A stretch of 64,000 nt of DNA from an uncultured Pelagibacteraceae bacterium (lineage in GTDB: Bacteria; Pseudomonadota; Alphaproteobacteria; Pelagibacterales; Pelagibacteraceae): assembly GCA_902525355.1 (NCBI GenBank), contig CABZGO010000006.1:1-64000 (forward strand), written 5' to 3'. Positions 58,176 to 64,000 of the stretch are shown here, piece by piece (the first letter of the stretch is position 1; every line of letters starts with the position of its first letter). The translations under genes were made by a program, and so were the position numbers. The notes under the pieces are model-generated. The model was not told the DNA's origin, made no database searches, and saw nothing but the letters and a program-made list of their open reading frames with translations.

Positions 58176-59192
58176 ATGAATAAAACAAAAATATTATCAA
58201 AAAGTTTTGTTAGCTTTTTATTAGTTATTTCATTTGTAATTTCTTCAACTGTAGCTTTTGCTGAGATTGTTGGACGTCTATCTGTTCATTGGAGTCCAAA
58301 ACATCACAGTGCAAAGCATGCTCAAATTTTTGCAGATGAAGTAAATAAAAGAGCAAATGGAAAACTTAAAATCGAGGTGTATCCATCTAAACAACTTTTC
58401 GGAATTAGAGAAGTAATGGGCGCAGTAACTTCAGGAGCTGTTGAATTAGGAGGAATTGTTGGTGTTGTAAGTTTTCCACCAATTAATAAGAACTTTAATG
58501 TTGCCTCTTTTCCTGGACTATTTAATTCTTGGGAACAACAAAGAGGTTTTTTTCAAAATTCTTCAAAAGGAAAAGAAATTTGGGGTGAATTAACAAAAAA
58601 AACAAATTCAACTTTGGTCATGTACAACCCTGTTGGACCTGTAATGTCAATTTCAAGTGCGCGAGAATTAACAGGTATAGATGCTATGAAAGGTCTTAAA
58701 GCTAGAAGACTACTTAAAAGTGAAGAACCTATGTGGGATGCTCTTGGAGCAAACCGTGTATCTTTAAAGACTGGAGAGGTATACAATGCTTTACAGTCTG
58801 GGATGATTGATACGATTAATAGTCCCCCAGGAAGTATTAAAGCTTATAGTTGGTGGGAATTTTTAAAGTACGCACAAAAACCATATCAGTATTATGCTGA
58901 CGCTTATATAATGGCAAATTCTACCTGGTTTAATAGCTTACCAGCTGACTTACAGAAAATAATTATGGATGTTGGTAAAGAAGTGGGAACACTTTCAACA
59001 GACAGAATTATGGATCATGGTGAAACTGTTCTTAAAGAATTCCAAGACAGAGGCGGTGTAGTAACAACTCTTTCAGGAGCTGAGAAAGCAAAATTTGACG
59101 AGTTAATGAAAGATAAAGTTATGCCTGCAATGGCTAAAATGATTGATGCTGATGCTTTAAAAGCAGCACAAGATTACGCAAAAAGTAATTAG
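58176..59192 (+). CDS. dctP: TRAP transporter solute-binding protein (DctP-like)
   Basis: Signal peptide; HHSAKHAQIFADEVNKRANGKLKIEVYPSKQLFGIREVMGAVTSGAVELGGI. Confidence 0.93.
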   Translation: MNKTKILSKSFVSFLLVISFVISSTVAFAEIVGRLSVHWSPKHHSAKHAQIFADEVNKRANGKLKIEVYPSKQLFGIREVMGAVTSGAVELGGIVGVVSFPPINKNFNVASFPGLFNSWEQQRGFFQNSSKGKEIWGELTKKTNSTLVMYNPVGPVMSISSARELTGIDAMKGLKARRLLKSEEPMWDALGANRVSLKTGEVYNALQSGMIDTINSPPGSIKAYSWWEFLKYAQKPYQYYADAYIMANSTWFNSLPADLQKIIMDVGKEVGTLSTDRIMDHGETVLKEFQDRGGVVTTLSGAEKAKFDELMKDKVMPAMAKMIDADALKAAQDYAKSN

Positions 59193-59220
59193 AATAAAGT
59201 TATTTGCTTAATCTAATAAA

Positions 59221-59724
59221 ATGAAAGCGTTGCGAGCAGTTAATAATTTTTTAGCTTCGGCTTCATTAGCTCTCGCAATGTTCATCATTTTTATAATGGT
59301 TGCTGCTTTATTTTTAAGTGCAGCCACACGTTTTATAACTGGAACCGGATTTGCTTGGTTTATAGAATTACCGCCTGTATTAGTTAGTTGGTTAGTATTT
59401 CCATTATTAGGACCTCTTTTAAAAAAAGGACAACATATAAAAGTTGATTTTTTGACTCCTTTATTATCAAAAAAAAATAAGGAGATATTGTTTTTAATTG
59501 TAAATATAGTTGCACTTATATCTGCTTGTATATTCTTTAAAGCTGGTCTTGATGCAACAATCATGTATTTCAATTTAGGTCAAGTAATGGAAATTGAAAT
59601 TAGCATTCCTATATGGTGGATGTTTTTAGCATTCCCTATAGGTTTCTTGATATTAGCTTTAACTTCTTTGGAGTTACTATTCGATAACATTTCAAATTTA
59701 ATAAAAATTAAATGTTTGCATTAG
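59221..59724 (+). CDS. dctQ: TRAP transporter small permease (DctQ-like)
   Basis: Four TM; GTGFAWFIELPPVLVSWLVFPLLGPLLKKGQHIKVDF. Confidence 0.9.
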   Translation: MKALRAVNNFLASASLALAMFIIFIMVAALFLSAATRFITGTGFAWFIELPPVLVSWLVFPLLGPLLKKGQHIKVDFLTPLLSKKNKEILFLIVNIVALISACIFFKAGLDATIMYFNLGQVMEIEISIPIWWMFLAFPIGFLILALTSLELLFDNISNLIKIKCLH

Positions 59725-60977
59725 CATCTATTCTTTCTTTGGTAGCATTAATAATTTCTGTTCCTATTTTTTTGGTATTTGGTTTAGGTAGCTCTATAGC
59801 TGCTATTGGTGGACTAAATCTTCCTTGGTCTGTTTTAATTCAAGTATCTTTTGGAGCTCTAACAAAACATGTGCTGATAGCAGTACCATTATTTATTTTT
59901 AGTGGGATGGCAATGCTTAAAGGTGGTGCAGCACTTAGGCTTGTAAGATTTGCAACAACTTTAGTTGGTCATTGGCCAGGAGGTCTAGGTGTTGCAATGG
60001 TTATTGCTATGGGTTTCTTCGCAGCGTTTTGTGGATCTATATTAGCTGCAATAACTGCAATTGGTACAATCATGATGCCTAAAATGATTGAACAAGGTTA
60101 CCCTACTCCATTTGTTGTAGTACTAGCTGCATCAGCAGCTTTACTTGAAGCCTTAATACCTCCATCTAACGCAGCAATATTATTTAGTGCGCTTACATAC
60201 GTGCCAGTTTCAAAAACTTTTGCAGCAGGTGTAATACCAGGTATTATACTTTTAATTTTAATGGTTCTATTGGTCCTATTTAAATGTAGACATATAAGAG
60301 CAGATAAAAAAGCGACATTAAAAGAAAGAATAAATTCATTTATTGCAGCACTTCCAGCATTGATAACCCCAATAATTATTTTAGGTGGTATATATGCAGG
60401 TTTTTTAACACCATCAGAGTCTGCAGCAATTGCTGGAGTTTATGCAGTAACAATAGGATTTTTAATTTATAGAGAATTAACTTTTTCATCTCTATTAAGT
60501 TGCTTGAAAGATACCGCAATAATTACCGCTGTTATTTTTTCAATAATCGCGACAGCTACTTTTTTAAGTGTTGTTCTTACCTATACTCAAGCCCCTCAAA
60601 AAATTATAACTTATTTTACAGATATGGGAGTAAGTGTGAATTTATTCTGGATAATGTTGGGAGCGATATGTTTAATTTTAGGAACATTTATAGAAATAGT
60701 TCCAGTATTTTATTTAACTGTTCCAATATTTGCTGCATTGACATTATCTTTTGATCAAAGCCTGCTTCACTTATATGTAGTATTTGTTGCTTTTGCTGGG
60801 ATAGGTATGATTACTCCACCAGTTTGTGTAGGAATATATACTGCTGCAGGTGTAATTAAAGAAAATCCTGCTAATGCGTTTAAGGAAGTCCCTTTATTTA
60901 CAATTGTTGGTATTATTTATGGAATATTAATGATTTTATTTCCATTTTTTTCAACTTGGTTACCAAGTCTTCTTTAA
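59712..60977 (+). CDS. dctM: TRAP transporter large permease (DctM-like)
   Basis: GFFAAFCGSILAAITAIGTIMMPKMIEQGYPTPFVVVLAASAALLEALIPPSNAAILFS; overlaps dctQ by 13 nt. Confidence 0.95.
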   Translation: MFALASILSLVALIISVPIFLVFGLGSSIAAIGGLNLPWSVLIQVSFGALTKHVLIAVPLFIFSGMAMLKGGAALRLVRFATTLVGHWPGGLGVAMVIAMGFFAAFCGSILAAITAIGTIMMPKMIEQGYPTPFVVVLAASAALLEALIPPSNAAILFSALTYVPVSKTFAAGVIPGIILLILMVLLVLFKCRHIRADKKATLKERINSFIAALPALITPIIILGGIYAGFLTPSESAAIAGVYAVTIGFLIYRELTFSSLLSCLKDTAIITAVIFSIIATATFLSVVLTYTQAPQKIITYFTDMGVSVNLFWIMLGAICLILGTFIEIVPVFYLTVPIFAALTLSFDQSLLHLYVVFVAFAGIGMITPPVCVGIYTAAGVIKENPANAFKEVPLFTIVGIIYGILMILFPFFSTWLPSLL

Positions 60978-61178
60978 TTATTCTAGTCGTTCCCTAATTT
61001 CCTTTTCACAAATAATTCTAGCTTCTTGTGGAGTGATTTCTTTAAGTATTTTACCTTTGGCTATAACACAGGCTGATATAGATTTTTGAAGACTAAATTC
61101 TTCATATTTTCCTACACTTAAATAAAGAAAAATTACAGCTGCACCTAAGAACAATAATAATTTATAGTTTTTATACAT
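60978..61178 (-). CDS. small membrane-anchored hypothetical protein
   Basis: 66 aa, one N-terminal TM; 1-nt overlap with the upstream desaturase stop. Confidence 0.5.
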   Translation of the reverse strand: MYKNYKLLLFLGAAVIFLYLSVGKYEEFSLQKSISACVIAKGKILKEITPQEARIICEKEIRERLE

Positions 61179-62179
61179 TAAGAAGCTTGTTTTTCTGGTA
61201 AAGAAATATCTAAATGATAATCAGGCTCATCTCTTTGTTTTCTAAGAGCTGGAATTATCTCTTTATAAGTATCAAATAATCCATTTTTAATTTCAGGTAA
61301 CTGATCTTTTAAATGATAATGTAATTTTTCTAAATTATAAGCTGGAACAGTTGGAAACATATGATGTACACAATGATATTCCATTTTCCAATATAAAAAG
61401 CTCAATATTGGATTTAATCTCATATCTCTAGCTGACAATCTATGATCTTTTACATCTCTCGCTAATCCAGCATGTTGTGTAAATGCAACTAACTTGTGTA
61501 ACCCCTTACCATAATAATGTGGTAACAAGAGATATAATACTGGAAGCCATGATGATATTAGGAGAGACCAAATAATTATAGAAAACCAAATACCAACATA
61601 AATTCTTGAAATCAAAATAGCTCTTGGTCTTGCGTTTTCAGGAATACTATCAATCATTACTTTAGTTTTTATACCAAGAGCATGTTTAACAACTTCGAAA
61701 GCAATACTTTTTTTAAAAAATAACAATTCACCAAAGGGAATTAAATTCATTATTAATTTTTTGGGAGTATCTTTATGATTATTGTCATATTCAATTTCAT
61801 GGTCATAAGGATTTTTTGTTGAATATGTATTTCCATGGTGAACAAAATGGGTAAATCTCCATCTCGTAGGCTCAAAATAAGCCATGAAACATGAAATATA
61901 ATAAAATATTTCATTTAAAAATTTACTTTTGAATGCTGTTTTATGACCTGTTTCATGCCAAATTGGATTACAAAAACAAAAAATATTTCCATAAATATAA
62001 AACCAAAATAATGACCACCAAGTGCCCCAAGTAAGATAAGCTAAAACTCCAACACAACTTAATAAGCTAAAATAAAAACCAACGTGTATCAGTCCTTTGA
62101 TATCTGATTTTTTTGTAAGCTCTTTTAAGATATCTTGATCAATGCTAGGTCTGAACCACTTTTCTAATTTAACGTCCAT
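61178..62179 (-). CDS. membrane fatty acid desaturase
   Basis: Three His boxes: HETGHK, THFVHHGN, YHCVHH. Confidence 0.9.
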   Translation of the reverse strand: MDVKLEKWFRPSIDQDILKELTKKSDIKGLIHVGFYFSLLSCVGVLAYLTWGTWWSLFWFYIYGNIFCFCNPIWHETGHKTAFKSKFLNEIFYYISCFMAYFEPTRWRFTHFVHHGNTYSTKNPYDHEIEYDNNHKDTPKKLIMNLIPFGELLFFKKSIAFEVVKHALGIKTKVMIDSIPENARPRAILISRIYVGIWFSIIIWSLLISSWLPVLYLLLPHYYGKGLHKLVAFTQHAGLARDVKDHRLSARDMRLNPILSFLYWKMEYHCVHHMFPTVPAYNLEKLHYHLKDQLPEIKNGLFDTYKEIIPALRKQRDEPDYHLDISLPEKQAS

Positions 62180-62246
62180 AATTAATTAATTTATCTATAA
62201 TATTTAAATTATATAGTAATAAAAATTTAATAAAATATTTTATTTT

Positions 62247-63374
62247 ATGAGAAAATATATTCTTCTTATTATTTCTGTTCTTCTAATTGATTTAATATTA
62301 AGCAGTCTTATTTTAAAAAAAACTAAATTTTGGGTAAATAGTTCTTGGGAAAATAAGTGGTGGAGAATATCATCTCAAGTTTATCATCATAAAATACTTC
62401 CAAATATTAAAAAAAAGGAGAAATGGGGAGGCAAAATTGAAAGAGAACTAATTACCAATTCAATTGGTTTTCGCGATAAAGAGGTCCGAAAAATTGAAAA
62501 AGTTAATTTAGATAAAAAAAGAATTTTATTAATTGGAGACTCATTTATTGAGGGTGTTGGCTTAAACTATGAAAATACAATCTCTGGGCTTTTAGATGAA
62601 TATTTAAAAGATGATTATGAGGTTCTGAATTCTGCAGTTGGTTCATATTCTCCTAGTATTTATTATAAAAAAACTAAGCATTACCTCGACCAAGGTTATA
62701 AATTTGATCAAGCTTTAATTTTTTTAGATGTTTCAGATGTATTTGATGAATTATTTATAAAATTTAATGCGGATGGAGAAATACTTACTTATGAGGAAAC
62801 TAAACAAAGAAGTGTTCCAAAAAAACTATTTTATGCAACCGGAAAAATACTAAGGGATAACTTTTCCATATTTAGGTTTGTTTATATGCTATCCGATAGA
62901 ACTGAAATAATTAAAAATTATATAAAATTAAAATTAAAAACATCTAAAGAATTAAATAAAAGCTTTTTCAATACTACAAGGGATGAAGTAATATTTTACA
63001 GAATGACTCATATTGATAGAGGTTTTTGGACATATAATGTGGAAAAATTTAGCAAAATATCAAAAGGACTTGAGCAATCTGAAAAATATCTAATAAAATT
63101 ATTCAATTTATTAAATAAAAATAATGTAAAATCTACATTGATTATCTATCCTTGGCCAACTCAAATTTTCTATGGTGATAAATATCACGAAAAACATTGG
63201 AAAAAATTTGCACAAATAAACAAGATCAACTTTTTAAGTACTTACAACGTATTTAAGTCTGAGGATAATAAACAATTTATATTTGACAACTTTATATATG
63301 GAGATGTTCACTGGAATAATAAAGGTACTAAAATTATATTTGAAGAATTATTGAAACGGATTAATTTTTTTTAA
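62247..63374 (+). CDS. membrane-anchored SGNH/GDSL-like hydrolase
   Basis: N-terminal TM; RILLIGDSFIEGVGL (GDS block) and GDVHWNNKGTKII (DxxH block). Confidence 0.75.
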   Translation: MRKYILLIISVLLIDLILSSLILKKTKFWVNSSWENKWWRISSQVYHHKILPNIKKKEKWGGKIERELITNSIGFRDKEVRKIEKVNLDKKRILLIGDSFIEGVGLNYENTISGLLDEYLKDDYEVLNSAVGSYSPSIYYKKTKHYLDQGYKFDQALIFLDVSDVFDELFIKFNADGEILTYEETKQRSVPKKLFYATGKILRDNFSIFRFVYMLSDRTEIIKNYIKLKLKTSKELNKSFFNTTRDEVIFYRMTHIDRGFWTYNVEKFSKISKGLEQSEKYLIKLFNLLNKNNVKSTLIIYPWPTQIFYGDKYHEKHWKKFAQINKINFLSTYNVFKSEDNKQFIFDNFIYGDVHWNNKGTKIIFEELLKRINFF

Positions 63375-63402
63375 TTATAATTTTAAAATAAATGCACCTA
63401 AC

Positions 63403-64000
63403 TTAGTTCACCAAAGATTTTTGTGGTTTCATATCACTTTTTTCAATTCCTGCTACTTCAACTGGTTTCTTCATTGCATCTCTTCTAAACGGTTCACCAA
63501 GTTCCTGATTTAAAATCACCTCTATAAATGTTGTAATTCCTTTCTTTTGATCCTCACAAGATTGTTTTATTGCTGCTGTTGTTTCTTCCATGGTTTTAAC
63601 TGCTATACCTTTCAATCCGCATGCATTTGCAACTTTAGCGTAACTTAAATCTGGATCAAGTTCTGTCCCAATAAAATTATCATCAAACCATAGGATAGAA
63701 TTCCTCTTTTCTGCTCCCCATTGATAATTTCTAAATATTACCATAGTTATTGCAGGCCATTCCTCTCTAGCACAAGAACTCATCTCATTCATACTTATAC
63801 CAAAAGCACCGTCACCAGCAAAACCAATTACAGGAGTGTCTGGGCATCCAATTTTAGCACCTAATATTGATGGAAAACCGTATCCACATGGACCGAATAA
63901 ACCTGGTGCTAAATATTTTCTTGGTTTCTCAAATGTTGGATAAGCATTCCCTATTGCACAATTATTTCCAATATCACTTGAAATAATTACGTCATCAGGC
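63403..64000 (-). CDS. xsc: sulfoacetaldehyde acetyltransferase, C-terminal part (ThDP enzyme, truncated by window end)
   Basis: Frame is open beyond the listed ORF to 64000: DIGNNCAIGNAYPTFEKPRKYLAPGLFGPCGYGFPSILGAKIGCPDTPVIGFAGDGAFGISMNEMSSC, then NFIGTELDPDLSYAKVANACG and ELGEPFRRDAMKKP, which match Xsc signatures. Confidence 0.88.
   Translation of the reverse strand, partial: PDDVIISSDIGNNCAIGNAYPTFEKPRKYLAPGLFGPCGYGFPSILGAKIGCPDTPVIGFAGDGAFGISMNEMSSCAREEWPAITMVIFRNYQWGAEKRNSILWFDDNFIGTELDPDLSYAKVANACGLKGIAVKTMEETTAAIKQSCEDQKKGITTFIEVILNQELGEPFRRDAMKKPVEVAGIEKSDMKPQKSLVN

Noticed and set aside
59208-59573. Minus-strand 121-aa ORF
   Set aside because: Antisense to the third dctQ; no recognisable motif
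60500-60754. Plus-strand 84-aa ORF in dctM
   Set aside because: Alternate frame within the permease
1-64000. CRISPR array, prophage, transposon or integron
   Set aside because: No spaced direct repeats, integrase, transposase or phage structural genes seen on either strand

Overview
The window is a gene-dense, AT-rich, chromosomal-looking bacterial segment. Short intergenic gaps, stop/start overlaps and gene content suggest a streamlined marine alphaproteobacterium of SAR11/Pelagibacterales type. This placement is an inference from style and was not tested by search. Housekeeping genes include cimA (partial), cysS, nadE, a class II DAHP synthase, glmS, nrdAB, a phosphoglucomutase/phosphomannomutase, dusA, rpoZ, apt and one tRNA-Met. 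Catabolic and transport genes include prpDBC, a TRAP transporter with malonyl-CoA decarboxylase and a class III CoA-transferase, a tripartite tricarboxylate transporter, an amino-acid ABC importer next to a fused speD-speE, an aromatic meta-cleavage-like set with its own TRAP transporter, mtnP-PhyH-mtnA-sulfatase, a third TRAP system, a fatty acid desaturase and a partial xsc. I saw no phage, IS element, CRISPR array or rRNA, and no recognisable transcriptional regulator. The best candidates for something undescribed are: (a) tandem secreted paralogues sharing HExxHxxGx4Cx7H and CPDxxDSV motifs, beside a third secreted protein; (b) a PhyH-family dioxygenase and a sulfatase packed into a methylthioadenosine-salvage operon, with a FucA-like aldolase next to speDE that may complete a DHAP-type shunt; (c) stem-loops at three binding-protein/permease junctions, two of which overlap translation-initiation signals; (d) a stand-alone GlmU acetyltransferase domain without the uridylyltransferase half.
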